From Allostellaceae bacterium (lineage in GTDB: Bacteria; Pseudomonadota; Alphaproteobacteria; ATCC43930; CGMCC-115725): DNA of 54,918 nt. The stretch covers positions 1 to 54,918 of the forward strand of contig JANWJX010000011.1 in the NCBI GenBank assembly GCA_025451725.1, in the 5' to 3' direction. The notes under the pieces were generated by a model that was given only the letters and a program-made list of their open reading frames with translations, made no database searches and was not told the origin of the DNA. Position numbers and translations under genes: made by a program. Shown piece by piece: positions 45,356 through 54,918 of the stretch. Numbering within the stretch: position 1 is the first letter of the stretch; each line of letters starts with the position of its first letter.

Positions 45356-46411
45356 TTAACTCAGCTCCGCATCCGGCGGGTAGGCATGGACCCGGCCGCC
45401 CGGATCGCGCACCCGCCAGCGTCCCGGCACCTCGCCCGGTTCGGCATGGCTCGGGGTCAGCGGCACTTTGCCGTAGCCGCCCGGAATATCGAGCACATAG
45501 CTCGGCTGGCACAGGCCGGACACCCGCCCGCGCAAACGCTGGGTCAAGGCGACGCCGGCGGCGATGTCGATCCGGAAATGCGACGTACCGCGGGCCAGAT
45601 CGGGATGATGCAGGTAATACGGCTTGACGCGATGGGCGACCATTGTCCGAAACAGCCTTTCGAGCGAGGCCGCGTCGTCGTTGACGCCCGCGAGCAGCAC
45701 GGTCTGGCCAACCAGCGGAATGCCGGCGCGCGTCAGCCGCGCCAGCGCGGCGCATTGCGCCGGGCCAAACTCCTTGGCGTGATTGGCGTGGATCGCGACC
45801 CACAGCGCCTTGTCGGTTGCTAGCGCGTCAATCAGCCCTGCCGTGACGCGGCGCGGCGCAACCATGGGGACGCGCGTGTGGATGCGGATTACCGCGACAT
45901 GCTCGATGTTCGATAGCGCTGCGATCAGTTCCGCCAGCCGCCGCGGCGACAGCATCAGCGGATCGCCGCCGGTGAGGATGACTTCCCAAATCTCCTCATG
46001 GCTTCGGATATAGTCGAGCGCCGCGCGTAACTCCGCCGGCGTGAGCGCCTGCTTGCCCGGCCCGACCGTCTCGCGCCGAAAACAAAAGCGGCAATAGACA
46101 GCGCAGGCATGCAGCGGCGCCAGCAACACGCGGTCGGGATAGCGATGGACAATGCCCTTCACCGGGGACCACCGTTCGTCGCCGATCGGGTCGGCACGCT
46201 CCTCCGGCGTCGAGTCCAGTTCGGCCACGGTCGGCAGATATTGGAGCGCGACGGGGTCATCGGCATCGTCGCGGTCGATCAGTTCGGCAACGTCGCTCGT
46301 CACCGCGATGGCGTAGCGCGCGGCGACCTCGTCGATTTCGGATTCGCGCTCGGGAGAAAGCAAGCCGGCGGCGATCAGATCGCCGCCGTTGCGCATCGTG
46401 TCATTGGCCAT
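45356..46411 (-). CDS. Lysine-2,3-aminomutase-like radical SAM enzyme (KamA/EpmB family)
   Basis: This is a 351-residue radical SAM, PLP-dependent enzyme. The cluster motif C-x3-C-x2-C is in HACAVYCRFCFRRETVG. EVILTGGDPLMLS and IRIHTRVPMVAPRRV form the SAM barrel, and the PLP lysine is in DIPGGYGKVPL. The length matches EpmB (about 342 residues), which makes beta-lysine for elongation factor P, rather than longer clostridial KamA (about 415 or more). No epmA or efp gene lies nearby, so the assignment as EpmB is open. Confidence 0.85.
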   Translation of the reverse strand: MANDTMRNGGDLIAAGLLSPERESEIDEVAARYAIAVTSDVAELIDRDDADDPVALQYLPTVAELDSTPEERADPIGDERWSPVKGIVHRYPDRVLLAPLHACAVYCRFCFRRETVGPGKQALTPAELRAALDYIRSHEEIWEVILTGGDPLMLSPRRLAELIAALSNIEHVAVIRIHTRVPMVAPRRVTAGLIDALATDKALWVAIHANHAKEFGPAQCAALARLTRAGIPLVGQTVLLAGVNDDAASLERLFRTMVAHRVKPYYLHHPDLARGTSHFRIDIAAGVALTQRLRGRVSGLCQPSYVLDIPGGYGKVPLTPSHAEPGEVPGRWRVRDPGGRVHAYPPDAELS

Positions 46412-46453
46412 GCCGCCTGATTAAAGCGGCACGGCCCGCGGTACAAGCCCTGC

Positions 46454-47023
46454 TTACATCATGCCGCCGGCCATCATGCCGGCGCCTGCGATCGCGCCGA
46501 CCAGGGCGAAGATCACGATGTAAACGACGATGACCGCGACGATCAGCGCGATCAGATAGCCGATGACGCGGCCGCTCGGCACGTTCATCACCGGGGTGAC
46601 GCCGGTATAGAACAGGTAGATGCCGTAGATCGCCGCCAGCAGGCTCAGGATGCCGAGCGCGGGAATGATATGGAACACGCCGCCGACCCAGCCCGCGGTC
46701 GAGCCGAACGCGACCAGTTTGAGGCCGGCCTCCGTGCTGTCGTTGCCGCCGAACATCGGCGCCAGCTTCCCGGCGATGAACGCGACGACATAGACGCCGA
46801 TCAGGCCGAGGATGTAGGTCACGATCGCGATTAACAGCGCGCCGCCAAACCCGATATGGCGGAACAGCAACGTGCCGATCAACGTCGCGACAGGCGGGAT
46901 TGCCGCCAGCTGGATGATGTAGCCCTGATACAGGCTTCCGACCGTGTACGATTCACTCGCGACCACCGGCCATTCGGCGGCCGGCGACATGATCATGTTT
47001 TTCGCGCGCGAGACGATGTCCAT
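46454..47023 (-). CDS. Yip1 family membrane protein
   Basis: This 189-residue protein starts MDIVSRAKNMIMSPAAEWPVVA, the typical opening of bacterial Yip1-domain proteins. It has about five hydrophobic helices (IIQLAAIPPVATLIGTLLF; ALLIAIVTYILGLIGVYVVAF; IIPALGILSLLAAIYGIYLFY; VIGYLIALIVAVIVVYIVIFALVG). The end is Gly/Met-rich. Its role is unknown. It lies downstream of valS on the same strand with an 85-base gap that holds a small GC-rich hairpin after valS. Confidence 0.82.
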   Translation of the reverse strand: MDIVSRAKNMIMSPAAEWPVVASESYTVGSLYQGYIIQLAAIPPVATLIGTLLFRHIGFGGALLIAIVTYILGLIGVYVVAFIAGKLAPMFGGNDSTEAGLKLVAFGSTAGWVGGVFHIIPALGILSLLAAIYGIYLFYTGVTPVMNVPSGRVIGYLIALIVAVIVVYIVIFALVGAIAGAGMMAGGMM

Positions 47024-47108
47024 GTTTCCCCCTTCGGCTCGAACCCGGGCTTTACCCTATTTGCCCGACACCAAACTAGCATTGTTGGCGGCCGCTTGCG
47101 AGCGTCGC

Positions 47109-49730
<2,622 letters not shown>

Positions 49731-49775
49731 GGCGGGGAAAGTAAGGCACAAGCGCGCGCCCGCAAAGGGCGGGAC

Positions 49776-50450
49776 TCAGCGCTCCTGCGCCTCGCGGACC
49801 AGGCGGTTGATCTCGTCGCGCACCAGCCGCTCGACGAGACGCGGCAGGTTGGCGTCGAGCCATTCCTTGAGAGGAGGGCGCAGCAGTTCGCGCACCATTT
49901 CCTCCAGCGTGCGACCGGCATCGCCGAGCGGCAATTCCGATTGCCGCGAGGCTTGCCCGATGCTGGCGATCTTGGTCAGCGCGGCGATCGACGCGGCGGC
50001 ATCGCCGGATAGGCGCTGCGCGCCGCTATCGGGCGTGCCGCCCTTCAACGGCGGCGGGCGATTGAGCCGGCCGGGAACCGCCGGCGGTACCGGCGCCGGC
50101 TCGGCGGCGCGCGATGGCGATTTCAGATCGTCATCGTCGATGCGGTCGGTCAGGTCGAGGATCGCTTCCTGCACTGGCGGCACGCGATTGGGTTGCGCCG
50201 CCGCCATGTTCGGCGGAGCCGCCGGAAACGGACGGATGGATGGATCGGCCCCGGCGACTCGGAAGGGGTCGGCGATGCCGCCGCCGCGCGATGCCGGCGC
50301 GATGCCCGCATTCCTGGCGCCTGGCTGAATCACGGTCGCCTGGTTCGGCGAATCCGCGTTACGCGGGCCATTATCCTCGACAATGATGCGGCGGATGGAG
50401 GCGAGAATCTCCTCCATCGACGGCTCGCTGGGATTACGTATTTCCGCCAT
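49776..50450 (-). CDS. popZ: PopZ-type polar organising protein (DUF2497)
   Basis: This 224-residue protein has the PopZ architecture. A short N-terminal helix (PSMEEILASIRRIIVEDN) binds client proteins. The centre is Pro/Ala-rich and disordered (about residues 30-150). The C-terminal helices LEEMVRELLRPPLKEWLDANLPRLVERLVRDEINRLV drive oligomerisation. In Caulobacter PopZ forms a polar matrix that anchors ParB-parS and signalling proteins. A tolC-popZ-valS neighbourhood is also found in Caulobacter, which supports orthology. The linker here is not strongly acidic (few Asp/Glu), unlike the Caulobacter Pro/Glu/Asp linker. Confidence 0.85.
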   Translation of the reverse strand: MAEIRNPSEPSMEEILASIRRIIVEDNGPRNADSPNQATVIQPGARNAGIAPASRGGGIADPFRVAGADPSIRPFPAAPPNMAAAQPNRVPPVQEAILDLTDRIDDDDLKSPSRAAEPAPVPPAVPGRLNRPPPLKGGTPDSGAQRLSGDAAASIAALTKIASIGQASRQSELPLGDAGRTLEEMVRELLRPPLKEWLDANLPRLVERLVRDEINRLVREAQER

Positions 50451-50519
50451 TCGGACGCCTCGGCGTTACTGGCGAAAGAGTAAGGGAAAGTGCGGGCGAT
50501 TTCCAGTTATCGCGACCCG

Positions 50520-51977
50520 TCACTCGCCCGAGCCAAAGCCGATCCATTTGCCGCGCACTTCATTGTAGTGCCGCGTGGCGTCGTAAGGCGTCACTTTGAG
50601 TTGGAGGTCGGCGACGGTCAGCCGCCCGATTTGCTGCGCGAGGTTGAACTCGGCGAGCGCCAGATCGTGCTCGGTCGCGACCAGTTGCACCCGTGCGGTA
50701 AACAATTGCTGCTCCGTGATCAACACATCGAGGATGGTGCGGGTGCCGACGCGCTGCTCGGCCTGGGTGCCTTCGAACGCAACCTCGGCGGCTTTCACCG
50801 TTTGTTGCAGCGACTGGCGCTGCGCGCGCGTCGAGGCGATGGTTTCCCAGGCTTGCGTCGCCGCCTGAACCGCCGCACGGCGCGCATCGTCGGTCACGCC
50901 CTGAAGCTGGCCGACCGTCTGGATCGCCTGACGCGTCTGCGAATAGATCGCACCGCCCTCGTACAGCGGCATCGTCATGCGCGCCTCGACCGATGCGACG
51001 GTCTGATCGGATTTCGGAAAGGCGACGTCGTTGAGGCGCTGATAATCGCCCACCACCGACAACGTCGGCAGTAACTGGCCTCGGATCACCTTGACCTGGT
51101 CGCGCGCGGCATCTTCCGAGAACAACGCCGCGATCACGTTAGGGTTTTTGGCGGACGCCATGCTCAGCGCCTCTTCGCGGGTCGCCGGCAGCACCGGCCG
51201 CACCTTCGTCGAGGAAAGCTTGGGGGGGACATGGCCGACCGCGCGCTGATAATTCGCGCGGCTGACCTGGAGGTTGCCTTCCGCCTGATTGCGGCTCGCG
51301 ACCGCGCTGGCATATTGCGCTTGCGCCTGCGCGACGTCGGTGCGGGTCAGCGTGCCGACGCGAAACTGTTCTTGAGTCGACTCGAGCTGCTTCCGCAAAA
51401 GCTGCTCGTTGGCGATGCTCAGTTCCAGCGTCGCTTGATCGCGTACAACATCAAGATAGGCTTGTATTACACTGAAAAATACAGATTGTTCGGTGACGTC
51501 AAGCCTCGCTCTTTCGGCTTCGACGGTCTTTTCGGCGACCGCGGTCTGAGCAATAGTCCGACCGCCCCGGAACAACGGCTGGGTAATGTTGATGTCGATC
51601 GTATTCGGCGTGGTGTTGTTGACCGACCGGAAAGTCGACGGGATAGTGAAGACGCAGGGCGGCACGCCGCAACCCGGTGTCGTGAAGGGCACGAACACAG
51701 GCAAGTTGGGCGCATAGGGCGAGTTGGTGGTGCGCTCCGCGCCCGCCGCACCATTGAACGTAACGCTCGGCCGCCAGTTCGCCAGCGCCTGCGGCACGCC
51801 TTCGTCGACCGCGCGCAGATGCGCCCGTTCAGACAAGAGTTGCGGATTGCTCTGATACGCATCGGCCAGCGCGTCTTGCAGTGTTTCCGCCCGGGCAACG
51901 CCGGCAAACGCCAGGAACGCGACGCTGAGCGCCAGGACACGGAAACGAAGCAACGAGGGGGCGGCCATCGGCGTCAT
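50520..51977 (-). CDS. tolC: TolC family outer membrane efflux protein
   Basis: This is a 485-residue outer membrane factor. A signal peptide (LLRFRVLALSVAFLAFAGVARA|ET) precedes two repeated alpha-helical/beta domains, e.g. ETLQDALADAYQSNPQLLSERAHLRAVDEGVPQALANWRPSV and TLTRTDVAQAQAQYASAVASRNQAEGNLQ. NVIAALFSEDAARDQVKVIRGQLLPTLSV and VGTRTILDVLITEQQLF start the second half. It forms a trimeric exit duct for efflux pumps or type I secretion. ATG 51977 (GAGGAG just upstream) starts 7 bases after pcm. The frame is open further upstream inside pcm but without similarity. Confidence 0.93.
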   Translation of the reverse strand: MTPMAAPSLLRFRVLALSVAFLAFAGVARAETLQDALADAYQSNPQLLSERAHLRAVDEGVPQALANWRPSVTFNGAAGAERTTNSPYAPNLPVFVPFTTPGCGVPPCVFTIPSTFRSVNNTTPNTIDINITQPLFRGGRTIAQTAVAEKTVEAERARLDVTEQSVFFSVIQAYLDVVRDQATLELSIANEQLLRKQLESTQEQFRVGTLTRTDVAQAQAQYASAVASRNQAEGNLQVSRANYQRAVGHVPPKLSSTKVRPVLPATREEALSMASAKNPNVIAALFSEDAARDQVKVIRGQLLPTLSVVGDYQRLNDVAFPKSDQTVASVEARMTMPLYEGGAIYSQTRQAIQTVGQLQGVTDDARRAAVQAATQAWETIASTRAQRQSLQQTVKAAEVAFEGTQAEQRVGTRTILDVLITEQQLFTARVQLVATEHDLALAEFNLAQQIGRLTVADLQLKVTPYDATRHYNEVRGKWIGFGSGE

Positions 51978-51984
51978 ATGCTCC

Positions 51985-52638
51985 TCAAAACACAAAACGC
52001 GGCGCCGCCTCGAAACCGGGCAGCATCGGGCAGGCTGCATCGAACAGCGGACGGCGGGACAACACGCCGTCGGCACGGGTCATAAGCATGGCGCGCCCCA
52101 CGGCGCCGCCGGCCTTGACCACGGCGAGCAGCCGGCCGCCTTCGGCCAGCTGATCGGCGATTGCGTCGGGAATGGCGGCGACCGCGCCTTCGATGACGAT
52201 GACGTCATACGGCGCGCCGGCGCGATGCCCGTCGGTCAACTTGCCCTCGACGATTTCGGCGTGAAGCACGCCGAGTTCCGCGAGGCGCGCGCGGGCCTGG
52301 GCGACGAAATCGCTGTTGTCCTCGATGCCGGTCACTTGCCGTGCCAATCGCGCCATGATCGCGGTGCCATAGCCGGTGCCGCTTCCGACATCCAGCACGC
52401 GGTCGCCCGAGCCGATCTTCGCGACGGCAAGCATCCGCCCCAGAATCATCGGTTCCAGGAGACTCCGTCCGCCGCCGAGCGGCAGGTCGTCGTCGGAATA
52501 GGCCGCGTCGTGAAACAGGGTCGGCACGAAACGCTCGCGCGGCACCGCGAGAAACGCCGACAACAGTCCCTCATCCGCCACCTTGTTCGGACGGAGCTGG
52601 CTCTCGACCATGTTGAGACGCGCGGCCGCGTAATCCAT
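51985..52638 (-). CDS. pcm: Protein-L-isoaspartate O-methyltransferase family protein
   Basis: This 217-residue protein resembles Pcm: ARLNMVESQLRPNKVADEGLLSAFLAVPRERFVP, the SAM motif VLDVGSGTGYGTAIMARLARQVTGIE, and YDVIVIEGAVAAIPDAIADQLAEGGRLLAVV. It would methylate isoaspartyl residues for repair. This tolC-linked alphaproteobacterial form has diverged from E. coli Pcm (the active-site loop reads LLEPMILGRML), so its substrate may differ. AGGAGG lies upstream of the ATG. A promoter about 55 bases upstream drives pcm-tolC and perhaps popZ-valS. Confidence 0.85.
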   Translation of the reverse strand: MDYAAARLNMVESQLRPNKVADEGLLSAFLAVPRERFVPTLFHDAAYSDDDLPLGGGRSLLEPMILGRMLAVAKIGSGDRVLDVGSGTGYGTAIMARLARQVTGIEDNSDFVAQARARLAELGVLHAEIVEGKLTDGHRAGAPYDVIVIEGAVAAIPDAIADQLAEGGRLLAVVKAGGAVGRAMLMTRADGVLSRRPLFDAACPMLPGFEAAPRFVF

Positions 52639-52692
52639 GACCCCTCGGGTCGCCTCCTAATTTATCTTGGCGACTGAAATAATTTCCGCCGT

Positions 52693-52721
52693 TTTATAAG
52701 GGGCGCGCGACGCGATGACAA
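52693..52721 (-). promoter_or_regulatory. Strong sigma70-type promoter upstream of pcm-tolC
   Basis: On the minus strand TTGTCA (52721-52716) is followed after 17 bases by TATAAA (52698-52693). Transcription should start near 52686 and reach the pcm ATG at 52638 after a leader of about 48 bases. It lies in the 146-base gap between boxB and pcm, which otherwise shows no gene. Confidence 0.6.
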
Positions 52722-52784
52722 TGGCGGATCGCCGTAGGGCAGTGCGCCCAGCCGCGCGACCCGCGCATGGCAAGGCGACTCTCT

Positions 52785-54206
52785 TCAATTCAACCGAACG
52801 TAATCGTAATCCAGCGGCAACTCGTTGACCCCGCGGTCGGGAGGCGCGATCCAGGCCGCGACTTTCCCCGGCTCGGTCACGCGCTGCATCAGGCTGTGGA
52901 CAAAGGCGCGGTCGGCGTCGCTCGGCAGCCAGCGCGGCAACCCCTTGGCGTAGGCATCCGCCGGGATGAGGTTGCCCGCCGGGTCGACCGGCTGATTGGC
53001 CCAGACGCCCTGGTTGCGGTGAAAGCGCGGGCTCGGCAGGGCGAGTTCTGTCTTGAATCCGCCGGCCGCGATAAAGCTGTTCCAGCGCCGCACGCCGATG
53101 GCGCATTCATGGACATAGGCGCCGCGCACCGCTTCGTTCATGGCATTGCGCAACGGCACATTCTCGGAGGTGACGCCGCCCTTCCCGTCCGGCTGGTCGA
53201 TCGCCATGACGCCGTCGCGGCACAGATGATCCTCGAACTTGGCTTCGTCGGGCCGGCCCTTCACCCCGGCGGCGAAATAGAGCGCGGCGTTGGACGAACT
53301 TTCCGCTCCGAACAAATCGAGCGACGACGCGAACCAGAAATTGAGATAGCGCTGGATGGTCGGGAGATCGATCGCGCCCGCCGCCCGCACCTTGTCCGGT
53401 TCCTCGCCGACCTCCCTCATCACCTCGACGGTGCGGCGGATGACGCGCGCGATGCCGCTGTCGCCGACGAACATGTGATGACCTTCCTCCGTCAGCATGA
53501 AGCGCGTCGTGCGCGCCAACGGATCGAAGCCGCTTTCGGCAAAGCTCTTGAGCTGGAACTTGCCGTCGCGATCGGTGAAGAAGGTGAACATGAAAAAGCT
53601 GAGCCAGTCGGCGATCGGCTCGTTGAAGGTAGTGAGAATGCGCGGCTTGTCGGTGTCGCCCGAGTGGCGCTCGAGCAAGGCTTCGGCTTCCTCGCGGCCG
53701 TCGCGGCCGAAATAGGCGTGGAGCAGATAGACCATCGCCCACAGGTGACGGCCTTCCTCGACATTGACCTGAAACAGATTGCGCAGATCGTAGAGCGACG
53801 GCGCGGTGTGGCCGAGCAGGCGCTGCTGCTCGACCGAGGCGGGCTCCGTGTCGCCCTGCGTCACGATGAGGCGGCGCAAGGTCGAGCGCAATTCGCCCGG
53901 CACTTGCTGCCATACCGGCTTGCCGAACTCGTCGCCGAACCCGATGCGGCGGTCGGGCTCCTGCTCGGCGAGGAAAATGCCCCACCGATAGTCCGGCATT
54001 TTGACGTGGCCGAACGTCGCCCAGCCGGCGCGATCGACCGAGATCGCGGTACGCAGATAAGGCTCCGACTGGAGGAAATCGCTCGGCCCCATCTCGCGCC
54101 ACCAGTTGAGGAACGCCGGCTGCCAATGTTCGAGCGCGCGCTGGAGCGTCTTGTTGCTCGCGAGATCGACGTTATTGGGAATCCGTTCCTGGTAGTCGAT
54201 GGACAT
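52785..54206 (-). CDS. boxB: Benzoyl-CoA 2,3-epoxidase, oxygenase component BoxB
   Basis: This is a 473-residue di-iron oxygenase that epoxidises benzoyl-CoA in the aerobic box pathway. It starts MSIDYQERIPNNVDLASNKTLQRALEHWQPAF and contains WWREMGPSDFLQSEPYLRTAISV. The metal-ligand patterns are NVEEGRHLWAMVYLL and FMLTEEGHHMFVGDSGI (E-x-x-H type). The C terminus has RRWNSFIAAGGFKTELALPSPRFHR. The length matches known BoxB (about 470-475). The start ATG 54206 follows a GGAGCGGGGG stretch; an open frame upstream inside boxC is not used. It is downstream of boxC on the same strand. Confidence 0.94.
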   Translation of the reverse strand: MSIDYQERIPNNVDLASNKTLQRALEHWQPAFLNWWREMGPSDFLQSEPYLRTAISVDRAGWATFGHVKMPDYRWGIFLAEQEPDRRIGFGDEFGKPVWQQVPGELRSTLRRLIVTQGDTEPASVEQQRLLGHTAPSLYDLRNLFQVNVEEGRHLWAMVYLLHAYFGRDGREEAEALLERHSGDTDKPRILTTFNEPIADWLSFFMFTFFTDRDGKFQLKSFAESGFDPLARTTRFMLTEEGHHMFVGDSGIARVIRRTVEVMREVGEEPDKVRAAGAIDLPTIQRYLNFWFASSLDLFGAESSSNAALYFAAGVKGRPDEAKFEDHLCRDGVMAIDQPDGKGGVTSENVPLRNAMNEAVRGAYVHECAIGVRRWNSFIAAGGFKTELALPSPRFHRNQGVWANQPVDPAGNLIPADAYAKGLPRWLPSDADRAFVHSLMQRVTEPGKVAAWIAPPDRGVNELPLDYDYVRLN

Positions 54207-54226
54207 GTCCCCCGCTCCTATTACTT

Positions 54227-54918
54227 CTACACCCGCTCCCAATCGAATTTCGGTTTGGTGCCGGTGCCGAACAGTTTGAGCGCGCCTTGCGCGCCGGTCG
54301 CGTTCGACCGATTGAAGATCCAGTTCTGCCAGGCGGACAGACGCCCGAACACGCGCGTCGCCATCGTCTCCGGGCCGGCGAAGCGCAGGCTCGCTTCCAA
54401 TCCGGTCAGCGCGTCCGGCGACAGGCTGGCGCGCTCTTCGATGGCGAGACGTATTTCGTCGTCCCAATCCAACTCGTCCGGCGTCACCGTAACGAGACCC
54501 AACGCCAGCGCGGTCTCGGCGTCGAGCGGCTTGCCGACATGCTCCGCGATCTTGCCGAGCGGCGCGGCGTCGCCGCCGAACCGGTTGGCGAGGCGCGCAA
54601 GGCCGTTGGCCATCGGATAAAGATCGAGATTGGCTTGCGACACGACGAGGCGCGGCGGGTCGTTGTCGCCCTCCTCCGCCGCCAGCATGTAGGTGCGGTC
54701 GGCGGCGAGCGCCAATTCCAACAGCGTGCCGGCAAAACACGAGCCGGGCTCGACGATAGCGAACAGGCTGCGCGACGAAACGTCGAGCCGTGACAAAGTG
54801 CGGCGCAGAAAACCGATCGTCTCGCGCACCAGCCAGTCGTCGCGATGCGCCAGCAGATGCGAGTCCGCGTCGAGCACGGCCTGCGCGTCGCCGCGCGTCT
54901 TGAGCAAGATGGTGCCGA
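54227..54918 (-). CDS. boxC: Benzoyl-CoA-dihydrodiol lyase BoxC, C-terminal part (partial)
   Basis: About 230 C-terminal residues of a roughly 550-residue crotonase-fold enzyme lie here; the gene continues past the right edge. BoxC hydrolytically opens the ring of 2,3-epoxybenzoyl-CoA and releases formate. Visible parts are HRDDWLVRETIGFLRRTLSRLDVSSRSLFAIVEPGSCFAGTLLELALAADRTYML, a crotonase-like oxyanion-hole region, then LALGLVTVTPDELDWDDEIRLAIEERASLSPDALTGLEASLRF and RLSAWQNWIFNRSNATG near the end. boxB starts 20 bases downstream. The remaining box genes (boxA, ligase, regulator) presumably lie beyond the window. Confidence 0.92.
   Translation of the reverse strand, partial: GTILLKTRGDAQAVLDADSHLLAHRDDWLVRETIGFLRRTLSRLDVSSRSLFAIVEPGSCFAGTLLELALAADRTYMLAAEEGDNDPPRLVVSQANLDLYPMANGLARLANRFGGDAAPLGKIAEHVGKPLDAETALALGLVTVTPDELDWDDEIRLAIEERASLSPDALTGLEASLRFAGPETMATRVFGRLSAWQNWIFNRSNATGAQGALKLFGTGTKPKFDWERV

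Noticed and set aside
52767-54620. Long plus-strand open frame opposite boxB and boxC
   Set aside because: Same reason: both real genes have strong family matches and the antisense product has none.

Overview
The window is a GC-rich, densely packed chromosomal segment from an alphaproteobacterium, probably a Rhodospirillales-like or related free-living lineage. The evidence is family content and gene order: a DUF1476 F1-ATPase inhibitor (zeta) gene beside purC; the runs rpsF-rpsR-rplI...dnaB-alr...radA-cvpA-purF and purC-purS-purQ-purL-bolA-grxD; and a PopZ-type polar organiser gene between tolC and valS. No phage, integrase, transposase, CRISPR array, rRNA or tRNA gene was seen. Almost everything is core metabolism or information processing.

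Layout. 1-1.5 kb: the 3' end of parE, then a minus-strand marR-DUF1398-tfoX unit with a perfect 26-bp palindrome next to it. 1.6-4.3 kb: an anion-transporter-like permease, a hotdog thioesterase and a secreted trypsin-like protease. 4.4-8.1 kb: ribosomal genes rpsF, rpsR and rplI, an aldo/keto reductase and a cyclopropane-fatty-acid synthase family enzyme. 8.2-16.6 kb: an unbroken, mostly overlapping run dnaB-alr-mlaE-mlaF-radA-cvpA-purF-SDR. 16.7-19.5 kb: a Rid-family protein, an MFS transporter, the zeta gene and an NRDE/TANGO2-like protein. 19.5-24.3 kb: purC-purS-(repeat)-purQ/purL-bolA-grxD, where the repeat lies between purQ and purL. 24.3-29.6 kb, minus strand: an ornithine/lysine decarboxylase with a structured leader, then PBP1A, then prfB with a classic +1 frameshift site. 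29.7-41 kb: a hybrid histidine kinase, a secreted 2H-phosphoesterase-like protein, bcp, glnE, a large AsmA/DUF3971-like protein on the plus strand, and tyrS. 41-47 kb: anmK, a DUF3300 protein with a tandem repeat, erpA, xthA, a small outer-membrane protein, a lysine-2,3-aminomutase-like radical SAM enzyme and a Yip1-family protein. 47-52.6 kb, minus strand: pcm-tolC-popZ-valS. The right edge carries boxB and the 3' part of boxC, from aerobic benzoyl-CoA epoxidation, so the organism can probably degrade aromatic acids.

The least explained signals are regulatory or structural. (1) An apparent 35-codon leader ORF with a strong ribosome-binding site lies in a hairpin-rich leader in front of the ornithine/lysine decarboxylase gene. 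(2) The S6 tail and the S18 head share an Arg/Gly/Asp-rich low-complexity stretch that spans the gene junction. (3) A mosaic palindromic repeat sits exactly between purQ and purL and abuts the purL start. (4) The marR palindrome occupies a promoter facing the neighbouring permease. (5) The erpA promoter places the likely transcription start on the start codon. I found no convincing new multi-gene system. The decarboxylase leader is the best candidate for something not yet described in detail.
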